From NCBI GenBank assembly GCA_015847255.1, contig JADLZK010007649.1, positions 124,001-188,000 of the forward strand: a stretch of DNA of 64,000 bases, given 5' to 3'. The notes under the pieces are model-generated. The model saw nothing but the letters and a program-made list of their open reading frames with translations. It ran no database searches and was not told the DNA's origin. Numbering within the stretch: the first letter of the stretch is position 1; every line of letters starts with the position of its first letter. Source of the stretch: Hyparrhenia diplandra (Eukaryota > Streptophyta > Magnoliopsida > Poales > Poaceae). Of this stretch, positions 33,251 through 44,800 are shown one piece after another. A program made the position numbers and the translations under genes.

Positions 33251-34562
33251 TAAGTGAGAAAATGTAAAATTAGTTAGGATGAATTAGAAATAGTACAAGA
33301 TTATCAATGTAAAATCGTCTTCAACATTTTCGGATCAAGATTTCAGAAATGTTGGAGGAAGAATCTATCAAAATATGCTTCCAACTTTTGGCACTTTAAA
33401 AACTCATTACTTTACCAATTGTTTTAAACTATTGGAGATGCTTTTAAGTGCCGCTAGACTACCGAGCTGGGTCTCTGCAAAAGCATCCAGGCATCTCTCC
33501 CTCCCTCTGCCGACTGCCGCTCACCGCCGCCGCCTGCTGTCACCGGCCTCAGCTGCTCTCTGCCGCCTCTCCCTCTCTCACCCGCCGCCTCCGCCGCCGC
33601 TCCTCTCTCTGGTACCCATGTCCCGGGCGTAGCAGCAGCGGCCAGGGCACGCAGCCAAACCCTAACCCAATCTGCGGCCGCCGTGCGTCGCCACCTCGGC
33701 ACCCTCCCAATGTCCGACTCCAACAAGGCATCCCCGCCGCCCTCTCAGGACGCTGCTACGCCCATGGCGCCGGCGGAGACCTCCCCATCCTCAGCTGTGA
33801 GCATCTCGCATACCCCCTATTCCTCTAATCTCTCCTGTGCTAAAACTGATTTATGTTTGCCTTGGGTTTCTGTTTGGATTTGCAGAACAAGTAGGAGCTG
33901 CTCCTCCTACTGAAGGTAACGCATCAACATCCCTTGGGTGCATGCAGTCAGGTTTTTCCGCCATTTATCTTTTCTACCCAGATTCTCAAACAAGTAATAG
34001 TCACTGATTTTTCCTTTCTGTTCGCAGGGTGCACTAGTCTGCATTTTCTGGTTTGTTACTGTCTCCGTTACTGGCTTGTCCTTCTTCTACTGGATCTAGT
34101 ATTCTAGGTTCGTTTTCTGTCTTATAACTGAAATTGATTCATGGAATCGCTGTTTGTTAGGCTTCTGTCGTTGTATCTTCTGCATTCAGACTAGTTCTAA
34201 GCAGATTTAGGTCATCTCTGTATTTAATGAACCCTTTTTTCTATTTACTTGTAGTAGTTTTAAGATCCCTATCAAACTACAGTATTTTTTATTCAATACT
34301 TCAAAATTTTAGGTGCCATTTTTATATGATCAGTAATAACCCTTGTCCTGTGACTGCTATTACAAAGAACCTGATTGGTTTCGTGCCTTTGCCACAACCT
34401 CTTTCTAGCTTGTACTTAGGTGACTTTCAAATTTCACCCATGGGTGGTTGTTTTAGACTTCGGTTGCCTTGCAAAGTAATATTGACACATTACTCAAGCT
34501 AAATTGTTTGTAAGGACGCCTTGTTATATTGCAGCGGCTAGAGACGGTGCTCTGATCGATCG
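33251..34562 (+). promoter_or_regulatory. Upstream region, leader and intron of F-box copy C
   Basis: 33251-33450 is array-unit flank. 33460-33795 is a CT-rich leader with AAACCCTAACCC and an upstream ATG at 33710 (MSDSNKASPPPSQDAATPM). Possible donors lie at about 33797 and 33917. Long AT-rich introns end at the acceptor TATATTGCAG (34534). The exon then begins 28 bases before the F-box ATG. The upstream frame does not join the F-box frame cleanly, so I treat it as 5' leader. Confidence 0.5.
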
Positions 34563-36051
34563 ATGGCGCCTCTGAAGAGACGCCGAAAGGCAGCCGCTGT
34601 TCCCGCTGCGGCTCCAGTGATCATCAACCCAGCTGACCGCCTCAGCAAGCTTCCGGAGTCGATCCTGGCGGAGATCCTGTCGTACCTGCCGGCCCAGGAG
34701 GCCGTGCGTACGTGCGTCCTCGCACGGACATGGCGCAACGTCTGGAAGTTCACCACAAAGCTGCTCATCACGGGCGAGGGCGACTCTGCGCAGGAGGTCC
34801 GGTCGGTCGTGGACGGCCTGCTTCGCGCCCGCCTTGCTGGGCTGGCCAACGGCGGTGGCGGCCCGCTTGACTTGTGCAAGATCAAGTTCAATCAGTACAA
34901 GGTCGAAGACATGCCCATCGTCAACCGTTGGATCTGCCTTGCCTTGGCGTGCCGAGTCAAGAGCCTTGGCATCGACATGCATCGTGAAGAGGACGACGAC
35001 GACGATGGTGACGACAACTACTTTCGGATGAGCAGCAGGCGCCTCATCTCGCAGCACCTGACGAGTCTACACCTCAGTGGCGTATGGTTCAGCTGTGAGT
35101 ACCTCGATTTCTCAGGTTGCCCTGCCATAGAACGTCTAGAGATTCATGACTCGGACATGACATGTGTGACGAAGAAGATGACGCCCACATCAGTCAGACA
35201 CTTGGTCATGACAGACATCTCGTGCAGTCAGGGTTACCGCTTTTGCATCTATGTTCCACGCCTGGTGTCGCTGCGGCTAGAGGACATTATTGACAGGAAT
35301 CCTGTGCTGGAGAGCATGCCCGAGTTGAAGAATGCATATGTCAAGATTGCCGCATGGTATGTGGACTTCTGCTGTTGTGATGATCGGGTGGGCTGTGAAC
35401 ACGTTATGGGGGATGTACCTCCTTCAGATAGCGACACTGAAGAAGAATCAGATGCTTGTGGTGGACAAAATACAACAAAGTGTGTGCTACTGGAAGGTTT
35501 ATCACAAGCTCAAGATCTAGCGCTCATGGGAAACAAGTCTACGGTACTACTCTCTCTCTAGATCGCTAGAGCTCTCTCAGCTCCCTTCCTGTCGATTATT
35601 CACAATTACATTATTATAATGCGGTGTTATGTGTTCCAGTCATATATAACTGAGCCTATGCCGGTGGCAACGTATAAGATACTTAAGGAAACATGTATGT
35701 CCATAATCCAGATAAATAAAACTATACCATGATGACTTTGCAATCTGTCCAGTATATTTTCAGAAGGGATTTGAGGTTCTGCCCCACTTTTCCCAATTTA
35801 AAGACCCTGTTACTCAATGATAACTGGTGTGAGCCTGCTGATTGCCGCGCATTGGCGTGTATTCTTGAACACGCACCAGTTTTAGAGGAGCTCACTGTCA
35901 TATTTTTTCGCAGCAGGTACATATAGTTTCTATATGCACAACTATATTGCGTTGCACATTTTTGAGTTATATTAGCTAGATTATATTATGTGGGCGATTG
36001 AGTTGGTTACCTCTTTGCATTTGCATCAGGGTTGGAGCACATACAATGTAG
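34563..36051 (+). CDS. F-box/LRR protein, array unit C (spliced; C-terminus shortened by a frameshift)
   Basis: Model: 34563-35543, 35753-35916, 36030-36051, giving 388 residues. A basic leader (MAPLKRRRKAAAV) precedes an F-box at about residues 25-65 (DRLSKLPESILAEILSYLPA, then VRTCVLARTWRNVWKF). Leucine-rich repeats then run to about 300 (LTSLHLSGVWF, IERLEIHDSD, VRHLVMTDI, LVSLRLEDI), and exon 2 gives YIFRRDLRFCPTFPNLKT and EHAPVLEELTV. Such proteins are substrate receptors of SCF ubiquitin ligases, binding SKP1 through the F-box; the target here is unknown. Start: ATG 28 bases after a clear acceptor, matching the family's basic leader. Exon 2 has two more T's than copy B (ATATTTTTTCG against ATATTTTCG), so exon 3 is read out of frame and stops at 36051. 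The lost tail is exon 3 to 36190 and the last exon from 36818. The shortened product may still fold. Confidence 0.75.
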
Positions 36052-37242
36052 AACTTAAGGGAGACCTTGATGCAACGGTGGAATCAAATATGATGTCGCA
36101 ATGCCTTAAGACAGTAAGGATCAAATGTCGAAAGGTCGATGATAGTGTTCTCAGCGTTATAAATTATCTGGGCGCATACACTTAACATATGTAAGATACA
36201 TTATGATCCAAAACTCTGTTGTTCTTCTACGTTATTTCCATGTTTTTGGATGTGGTAGTAGCACTACTTTTTTTATTGATAAATCTCTATATTTTACCAC
36301 TGCTTGTGGTGCTAGCAAAAACAAAATAAGAAAAAGACTAAAAATTCATTCTTGGAGCAATGACTACACACATACGTATACATATATACAGATATGTTAT
36401 TTGTGTTTTGCCATATTTGTTTCTATAGTTCTCTCACATGTTTTGTGTACAATGAAAGAAAGCAATGATGAAACGCCCAAGACCATATTGGATTAGAAGC
36501 AGTGTATATTAAACCACCTGTTGGGATGCCGTACTTCCAAATTAGGAAATGTAACCTAAATCAATATTTCCAGTTCTATCCACACGAAACATATCAATGT
36601 TGAAGACTGGCAGTCTCTAAGGCATCATGTTTGTGCTGAAACCAGTTGAGTGAAGTTTCAATTATGACCATTCGAAATTAAAATTTGTAGCTTCCAGAAG
36701 TAAATTCTTATACACCTACACTGAATTCTGTTCTTTTATAGGTCATCAGTACGCCATGTTTCAATGTTATTGTTGATGTCATCTGAACTTATCATGCGTT
36801 CATGTTAATTTGTGCAGGTTTTCAGTTCAGTAGCATAAGGATGAATTAAGGATCGGAGTAACTATGTCGATTAACTAGTTCACATCGAAAAATGAAAAGC
36901 AATGCCGAGCTTTTGCGTCATGGGAAGTACCATGATATTAAGAAGAATGCCGTTTGTGTGTTGAGCCCAGTCCTATATATGAACATGCAGTTTGTCTGTA
37001 TGCATGTGGTTTTGCAGCCATATTGCATATTAGGTGGCAAAAAGTGTCTGTTCATTTCCGGCTATTTTATTTTTACTATGTCGAACCTGTGCTTGTGTAT
37101 TATATTGAACGCTTTCATTCCGTATCTAAGTGAAATATATATCGTCGCATCTTGTTTCTTTCTATCCCCTTTTGTGTTGTACTATCATAGCAGTGGCACT
37201 TTTCAAGTCAAACTATTCTTTTTCTACTTTATTTTAATTTCA
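36052..37242 (+). other. Remnant of exon 3, last intron, last exon and 3' UTR of F-box copy C
   Basis: Exon 3 homology (ELKGDLDATVES, then KVDDSVLSVINYLG) runs to 36190 and a GTAAGAT donor. The last exon begins after TTTGTGCAG at 36818. The 3' UTR matches unit A and B. The CACTA 1 insertion point in unit A corresponds to about 36767 here. With the upstream frameshift these exons are not translated in the expected frame. Confidence 0.65.
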
Positions 37243-37743
37243 ATGTGAGATTGAAATCTGTGTCGAGCAAAACCAGAAACAAGATTCGGGCAGCATGTAC
37301 ATAGGCCAGAGCCGAAATGTCCAGCTGCTTGATCCATAAGAACTTAATTGGGGCATGTTGGGGTTGGGCAAGATTGGTTTTTTGTTTGGAGCACTATCTC
37401 TCCTAATTAATTAATTGACATAACTTCTCGCCACCGAATGTCACTAAAGATCATTTCTGAATAGAAATGGCTGATCATTTACATTCAAAAAAAAAAGAAA
37501 TAGCTGATCATGTGAATGATTCTACTTGTGTCTGATATTCAATCTGTTTGACAGACTATCATCATCATCATAATATTGTTGTCATCTGTAACTACGATCA
37601 CTTTTCTGTAAAGCGGGGTGTTATTCTTGATGATGAACACATGATGAGTGTGCATCCCTGGCATGATCAAGTGCCAGGAAATGCCTAATCAAATACCCAT
37701 AAAAACTCCTGACTGACTCCTGAGCCCGATCGTTCCACCGCAG
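37243..37743 (+). repeat. Array-unit spacer C, truncated, and unique flank
   Basis: 37243-37440 matches the spacer of unit A (8498-8640). After about 37440 (CATAACTTCTCGCCACCG) the array homology ends, marking the right edge of the tandem array. The remaining sequence to 37743 is AT-rich with no gene seen. Confidence 0.65.
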
Positions 37744-37851
37744 GCGCTTCAAGGGCCGATGACCAGGGGGCTCAAGGGGGAGGCCTCTGATGATGAGGAG
37801 AATGACAACTGGGAGCTCCTCCCTGCAGGAGAGTTGACTTCTTACAGGTAG
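37744..37851 (+). other. Exon-like fragment, acidic C-terminus
   Basis: After a CCACCGCAG acceptor the frame reads ALQGPMTRGLKGEASDDEEN, then DNWELLPAGELTSYR and a stop. It looks like a last exon or a transposon-polyprotein tail but has no partner exon nearby. I do not recognise the protein. Confidence 0.2.
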
Positions 37852-38640
37852 AGATGGCTGAAGAATTGAAGCATGGTCTTGTCTGACCAAGAGTTTCGAC
37901 GCCTGAATCTTCAGTTCGTCCTGTCAATTGGAGGAAACTGAGTAGGTGTTGCCAAATCGTTTGTAGCTGATTGGCAACCAAGGCACGTATTACGTAAACT
38001 GATGTTAAGCTTGGTTCTGAATTTTGGCATGCCTCGAGAGCACCTGCAACTGCATATACTATACTAGATATAGAGACTAAAGTGGCTGGGGTGTGTTCTT
38101 CCAAGAATTCTTATGCTAATTTTCCTGGTATGGAATAGATGAATTCTGATGCAGTGGACAGTTGATTTGGTAATCTAGTACCGATTCAGAAAACTGTTCT
38201 TTTGCGGATGCAAAATTTCCATGCTGGTTTGATGATCCAATCATGTTGCAAATTCAGTTTTGAATACGTTACAGTGAGGAATTATTGAACATGACGACGT
38301 GGAGAAACCGATGAGGAGATTTCAGACGAAGTTTGGAGAAGAGCGGAGGAGAGCTCGTGTCACCCTCCCTGTCATGCACATTTGCCACGTTAGATGGGGT
38401 TCCGTTGTTATTATTCGGCGTATGATTGGGGTTGCTTTCCTCATCGATCATCGTCGTCTCTTTTTTTTTTTTTTCAGAGACGAGAGCGACACAGCACAGC
38501 AATGGAAACTGTGCAACCTCTCGAAGCAACGCAACATCCATCCGGCTATCTCTGGACCAACCGGCCCACCGAGTTTTCTTCACTTTTATTTAGCTTCGTA
38601 TCTATAAATAATTGACGCTTTAATGAAAACCAATATAAAT
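37852..38640. other. Intergenic, nothing recognised
   Basis: Mixed-composition DNA with a T run at 38461-38475 flanked by CGTCTCT and AGAGACG. No gene, RNA or repeat is recognised. Confidence 0.4.
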
Positions 38641-38659
38641 TTTCAAATTTTGATCACTA

Positions 38660-38885
38660 GTGTGTGCTCACTCCGTCACATATCTCATATTTTGAGAAGT
38701 AAAATAATCTCAAATATGTACTGTAATAATATTAATGTCTGATACTAAATAAGCATTATTAGATTAATTACGCCATATATTTTTTCTATAGTAAACCTAT
38801 TAGACAATACAATGTTACTACTTTTAAAAAAATCTAGTCAAAATTTAGATTATGAAGACTTATTTGGGACAAAGGGAATATTAGT
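38660..38885. mobile_element. Degenerate Stowaway-like MITE
   Basis: CACTCCGTCACATATCTCAT on the left and GGGACAAAGGGAATA on the right resemble decayed Stowaway ends (CTCCGTxxx … GGACxxAGGGAGTA). The interior is AT-rich. A similar fragment (ACTTCCTTTGTCCTCTTTTT) lies at 39031. Borders are approximate. Confidence 0.35.
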
Positions 38886-41842
38886 TTCAAAATAGTTGTA
38901 TTTATTTTTTTTAAAATAAATATGTGTGGGTTTACATTATAAGGTGTACTTGCACAATGTTGTTTTGTTTTCAAACAAGGAGAATTATACAAAAGAAACT
39001 CGACACACAAAAAAAGTATCTGATTTAGAATACTTCCTTTGTCCTCTTTTTTACCGGACATGCGACAAGGAATCAATTCAAAAAACACATTTGAAGCAAT
39101 AAAAGAACATCAACAATTAAATACAGACAAATTCATAGCCTCCCACCCTTATTTATCATCGTGTATATCTGATTTTCTCTATGCAACCATCGATAATGAG
39201 GTCGATAACCCAAGTTACGGATTACCCAAGAAACACCCCACGTACCCTTTCAGATAAATTGACCATTTCCCGTTGAAATCGATGTCTGCAACAGCAACCT
39301 TGCCGTAGCCATCCTTAAGTCATTGTACTAGGTAGCAAGCTCGTAGCCAAAATCGTCTGTTCCTAGTAGATTTATTTTGAGACTAAATCTAAGCAAACTA
39401 GATCTAGTATTACGGTCGGCTAGAGAGCAAGAAGAGTAGCCCGAAAGGAAGTCGCCGGCATCCAGCACTTCTCGGATTGGATGCCATCTTGACAGCAGCA
39501 GGTCATTACTCGATTTCTTGGATCCAATGTACGTGTGCCTCGGGCCTCGACACGACTTATCGTGCCTCCATCAGCTGGTCCTCGGTGGTGTGATAAATAT
39601 GGACAACTATGGTGTGACCCAACTAACCCACACCGACACCGGAATGCAATTTGCGGTCTAGGAGTAGTTTCCATGCCAAGGTGTACTGAACTTCGTTTTT
39701 ATTTTCCTTTTTTTGTACGTACAACACAAAAAGAAATCGTTTTTAGACTGTTCAGGCCACGAGGTTGTCAGCGATTCCGCGCAGGCAGCAAATCGTCGAT
39801 CCCTTCCGTACCAAAAGGATCAAATTTGCTAAAGTTTAATTAAATTTATAGTAATTAATTAATATTAACATTTGTCTCAACCAAGATTTGTTGTGAAATA
39901 TATTATATTGTATAGTAAATGTTTGTAATATTTTTCGAACTTTAGTCGAAGTTGAAATCATTTGAGTCCTCTGCCGGATGGTGAGAATTGCATGAGTTTT
40001 ACAAATGCACAAGGATTCGGTGGATTAGTTTTGTCAGACTGAAGAATCCACGCTGCAGCCTCCAGATGTGAGCTGCAATACTCGTACGTATGCAAGAGGA
40101 TCTAAAGTCGATTCAGCCAGTGAAAGGACACACGGATCTGCAGCAGTTCTGCCTCCCGTATCATGAACACAGGCCTGTCTGGTTGTACAATGTCTCGTGA
40201 TGACCCCTCCAACATTCAGACATATATATGGAGTTGCAAGATTAAGGGTGCACAGTGGAGGAGGAGCATTTTCAGAGATTAAGGGTGGCACAACACAATG
40301 CAACAGAAAGATTAGTTGTACAGTGGAGGAGCATTTTCAGAAGTTGTTATGGCATGATGAGGCTGAGGGACAACGAAAGGTGGCGTGCCAGCCTACCAAC
40401 CTGCCAGAAGTTCAGGCCTCCTGTCCAACGCAAGAACATTCCAAGCTTCCAACTAGGCAAAAGTACCCAGGTATCATGGCAGCTCATATGTCTACCTCTA
40501 CATACATACTTGCATTTTATTGTATCGATTCACCATTATTTTTCAACCACGTATGTTGATGTTATTTTATTTCTAGCCCTATATAAAACTGTTCGTCTGT
40601 TCTGACGTGGTACCAAATTGCAGCTCAGATTTGTAGTATACTCTACAAGCCAGGCTCACCTGTTTCGGAGCTATCTTCAGATGGCAACAGCACCAGATGG
40701 CACCACCAACCCGGTGCACTGAACACACACACTTGTGCCAGCTTTTGTATTGTGGCCCATAGTTTGCCTTGATTACTACAGATAAACTAACATCAATCTG
40801 CTAAAAAAAAAGATAAACTAACATGAGGAACAAGGTGTGGGTCTCAGAATAGGATACTGCAAAGGCTGTGCCTGTCTGCTTCCCCTTGCTTTTGACTTCA
40901 GTATGAGAAGCCTGTCCTGATAAACCTAGGAATAGTGGTACAAAAAAGGAGCTGGGACCTTGATCCTGTCCAGACAATGCCACCCTGTCATCAGACTTTA
41001 GCTGAAAAATAAAGTAAAGATCAATGATGCACCCAAATAGAATAGAAAAGAAACCTAAGGTTTTATCTAGCCTCATAGCCTGTGCTTATCTAATCTCTCT
41101 CTGTCAGATTTTGTGGGCTAACGGTTGAAAGCTCAGTAACCAAAGATGGGGTAAGAAAACAATGGTTATGAGAGTGATCTGGAAGTTGGTCTGGTTCTTT
41201 CCTTCTCCTTGTAAACATTCTGATTTGATGCCAGAGGATGCTTTCCCAGTGCTACAAGTTACAGATAAAGATGCTGAACATAAAGTTGCCATTATGTAAA
41301 TGTAAAGTGGAAAAAAAAAACAGCAAAGCACAATGTTCTGTGTGGTTTTTCACTGAGGCAAATATTCTTTCAGGACCACTGCTACAGCAAAGGTGCGAAG
41401 GAAGGTGCACCATCCTTTTCTTCATCACAAACTACAATCCTGTGCTTACAGAATTCAGTGTGGTTTTCTCCAGAAAAATATGTTCACAATAGCAGAGTTG
41501 GTGACCATATCTAGAGGTATGTGAGCATACGGCAATGTAAAATATCATCAGAAGAAAGAAAGTCAAGCAGTCATCCTATTCATTCCCTCTTTCATCAAGA
41601 AAACTTACAGTGAACCTATCTTTATCTACATTGTACAAAAGAATCTTTTCCTTAGATATGTTAAAAAAAAAGGATGGTTCAGTGAGAAATAAGAACAGGA
41701 AAAGAAAACCTGAAGACTAAATTTACTAAGGAGCAAATCACTCTTTCTACCTAACTCTTTTTTGTGTTTCATTCCCTGTCTGTGTATACCCATCGTCATC
41801 TACCAAGACTACCATAGATCAAATACAGTGTTTACTCATCAT
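38886..41842. other. Intergenic region and 3' flank of the GT92 gene
   Basis: No supported gene. A small local duplication is present at 40238-40345 (AGATTAAGGGTG…GTGGAGGAGCATTTTCAGA, repeated with change). The part next to 41842 probably holds the 3' UTR of the GT92 gene on the minus strand; I see no single dominant polyadenylation signal. Confidence 0.4.
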
Positions 41843-44269
41843 CTACCATGGAAGACTTCCAGTAGCTGGATCTGTGAACGCTTTATGCACAAAATCTTTA
41901 AGACCGGTATCAAATACTTCACAGAACCGACGCGGCCAATCCTCTGGTTCCACCGGCTTAGTCCCCAATCCTGGTGCCCTGTCCCTGGATCCAACGTTCT
42001 CCTCGTCCTTCCAATCGGCAACATAGGTTGCGACACGACCAGAAAACTTATCCTTGAACACCTCCCAAACTTGATACTTGTAGTGGTTGATGAGCATCAC
42101 ACCCTGACCAATGTTCACATACCTCACGCCTTCTTTCAGATGGAAGTGGTGCACCACATTGATAAGTGATGGGTTTAATGCATCTGGCCTGACAATTGAC
42201 TTGTGGCGCTCTGGTGCAGCAAGCCGGCAAGTGTAACCTGTTGTAACGCCTTTCTTGGGAATTTTAGTCCGACCTGAGGGACCAAAGCTGTGGCATGCAG
42301 TCCTGAGCTCACCAATCCGTGGCTTGTTTGAGTAGTTCTGGAGAATATCTGGTAGAGTCTGGTTGCCAGGAAAGTGCAAGAACTCGTCAATGTCGATGAA
42401 CCCCACCCACTCACAGCTCTCTCGGGCTCTGAGAGCACAATGTGCAAAACCAGCCTCCTGAGACTTCATCCATGGCCACAGATGGCGTGTCACATTGTAC
42501 TTTGATGGATCCATGGTACCGAGGACCTGCTCAATGTCATCATCACTGTTGTTGTCATAGATGAACCACCGCTCCACACCAATATGCGAGTGGTAGATGA
42601 TCCATTCCCGAAGGAACTTTGCCTGGTTGCGAAGCATGGTGCATACACACATTGAGTGTGCCTTTTGCCGCCGATGCCTGTTATACCGAGGAAGTGGTTC
42701 AGGTTCAGCAATTGAGGGCAGAGTAGAGTCCCTCTGTCCTTTGGTCCTGATGGAGACCAACATAGGCTTGCCATCACTATCTCCATTGCCATTGCCATTG
42801 GGATCAGTTGTCATCCTGAGATACCGGCGAATGCGAACTGGTGTCACACACCGGAAAACCTCTTGTGCAGCGGAAATCACAGGGGATGTGAGCACATGCT
42901 TTGGCTTTGACAGGTCACGGCCAAAGACACACTGATACCTCGACGCCACACCCAAACGGCCTGGCCGGAGGTTCATGCCCTTGGCGAACACAATGGTGGA
43001 GTTGTCCCTGCTGTCAACAAGTGCAGTGTACACAAGCCTGTCCCATTGTAACGGCGCCACCGGAGGTGACAGGGACAGTGACAGAGAGACATCCACACCA
43101 GATGGCTCTGCAGGGCAATGGACGAGGCTGGGTCCATCAGGCAAGGAGGCGGCCAAGAGGGGCGGTCGGCGCAGCTCCGAGGAGTTGGCTGGGGAGTACA
43201 AGCACTCAAACCGCTCAGTAGCAGGCAGCGACGACCCTTCCTTGAGGACCAGGAGAACACGGTCCGGGAAGGCAACCGCGTGCTGGATTCGGACAGACGG
43301 CAACACGGTGTCGGCGCTGCTGCCAGCTTGTTGCGCTCTGGCATCAGAGGAAATGGCGTTCAGTGTCGCCGATGGCCACGCAGTCCTGAGCACCGGCCGG
43401 AACGATGCTGCATCAGAGACAATAACATCAGCACCTTCGTGTATAGAGAAGAAACAAACGAAGCGGATTCAGTATGCTTGAATTCAGAAACACCAACAGA
43501 CACAACAATCAGTCAAAAGCAAACACCATCACTAGAAAAAAGCAAACACCATCACTAGTAACAATCCATGTGATGGCGTGAGCTTTTCCTGTTCTAGTAA
43601 CAATCAGTCAAAAGCAAACACCATCACTAGAAAAAAAAAAAAGATGTATTTACTTGCTAACGTTCCATCCAACCCAGGCGTCAGGCGTCCCTGTTGCGTT
43701 TCCAATGAACTCATTAACAAACGGACAGAATCCAAGGAGGAAAATCGCAGTTTTCCCGGGGTGTAGTAAAGACCACATCGTCAGATCTACTGCAACGCCC
43801 CCCAAAAAAAAGGAACTCACTTTTCCCTCACCTCCCCAACAGCGAACACCAAACACATACCAAAATTGTATCTAATCTAAAAATGAGAACTTTCTCCCCC
43901 TCAAATCATTGCTAATCCCACCACGCTCCAACCCACAAGGTTCCCGTGGCAACACAATTCCGGCGACCCACCTAAACCGCACCTAAGATCCAATAATTCA
44001 CGCCAGGAGACGCCAGACACTGCAAATGTGAAGGAAAGCTCACCTCCAATGACGTGCACGCCGCCGAGGACGACTACGCCGGCGCACAGGAACGCGAAGA
44101 GCGCCGCGAACACACGCCTCTGCGGCGCTGCCGCCGCCGCTGCCGGCGACCGGTGGCCCCTGGCGGCAGGGGAACCCAGGCCACCGCCACCGCCGCCACT
44201 TCCTGACGCTACAGTAACCTTAACACTCCCGAACCTGCTCAGCTTCCTCTCCTTCGCCGTCATCGCCAT
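41843..44269 (-). CDS. Glycosyltransferase family 92 (DUF23) protein, two exons
   Basis: Model on the minus strand: exon 1 44269-44044, intron 44043-43435 (GTGAGC…CGAAG), exon 2 43434-41843, giving 605 residues. It is a type II membrane protein: a basic Gly/Ala-rich cytosolic leader, one membrane span at about residues 53-73 (VFAALFAFLCAGVVVLGGVH), then a lumenal domain. The GT92 catalytic domain begins at about residue 338 (CVCTMLRNQAKFLREWIIYH; WFIYDNNSDDD) and has the metal-binding D-x-D in GFIDIDEFLHF at residues 423-425, followed by HSFGPSG and HHFHLKEG. GT92 includes the plant beta-1,4-galactan synthases (GALS), but this protein resembles the other DUF23 plant group; the acceptor is unknown. 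It probably acts in the Golgi on cell-wall glycans. ATG at 44269 is the first in frame after the GC-rich leader; a second ATG follows two codons later. The frame is intact. Confidence 0.88.
43517..43630. repeat. Threefold short repeat in the GT92 intron
   Basis: AGCAAACACCATCACTAG occurs three times (ending 43535, 43558 and 43630), two of them within a larger local duplication (AACAATCAGTCAAAAGC at about 43503 and 43600). Intronic, no evident role. Confidence 0.8.
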
Positions 44270-44800
44270 CGCCGGCGCCAATAAGTCACAACCGCCGGAA
44301 CCGGTCCGGCAGCAGCCCACCAGATCCCCAAACGGCCGCAGCGAGCCTCACAGGCCACACCATCCGCAACGCCGCGCTACCAGGAGTCGTCGTGGAGCAT
44401 CGGCGCCCCCGCCAATCTCTCGACGGACGATTGGTTGCCGTGGACAGACGAGGACGAGGCGAAGCGGCCGCCGGCGAATCCGAAGCGGTGGTGGTTGCGT
44501 TGGCAAGGAAGCTGCTGCTGCTGCAGTGTCTGCTGGGCAACCGCGGCCGGCGCGTTTATACCCGCGGCCACGCCACTGACCGGTGGGCCATCCCATCCGT
44601 CAGGACCTGGACCCACACGTCAGTGAGGGTGAGTGAGGGGCAGCCGCGAAGCGCGGTCGTGCGGCGCGTGGCCTGGAAGGACGTGTGGGTCCGGTGGGCC
44701 AGTGACAGGTGGGGTCGGGTGTAACGGCACGGACACGTTCGGGCCAATGGGGAGCGGCGGGTTCGCTGGGGTGGTTATTTTATTGGGACGTTCTGTATGA
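44270..44800 (-). promoter_or_regulatory. 5' leader and promoter region of the GT92 gene
   Basis: GC-rich DNA upstream of the GT92 start, rich in CCG/CGG. Long frames on both strands are composition artefacts. No clear TATA box is seen. Base composition drops to AT-rich beyond about 44880. Confidence 0.45.

Noticed and set aside
33710..33913. MSDSNKASPPPSQ… as first coding exon of the F-box gene
   Set aside because: It does not join the F-box frame through plausible splice sites, and the two paralogues differ in phase here; more likely a leader with an upstream frame.
38455..38490. T run bounded by CGTCTCT and AGAGACG, considered as a SINE tail or Pol III terminator
   Set aside because: No A/B boxes upstream and no target duplication that fits; the inverted repeat is only 7 bp.
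42490..43481. Several 100-170-codon ORFs antisense to or out of frame with the GT92 gene
   Set aside because: Shadows of the conserved GT92 frame.
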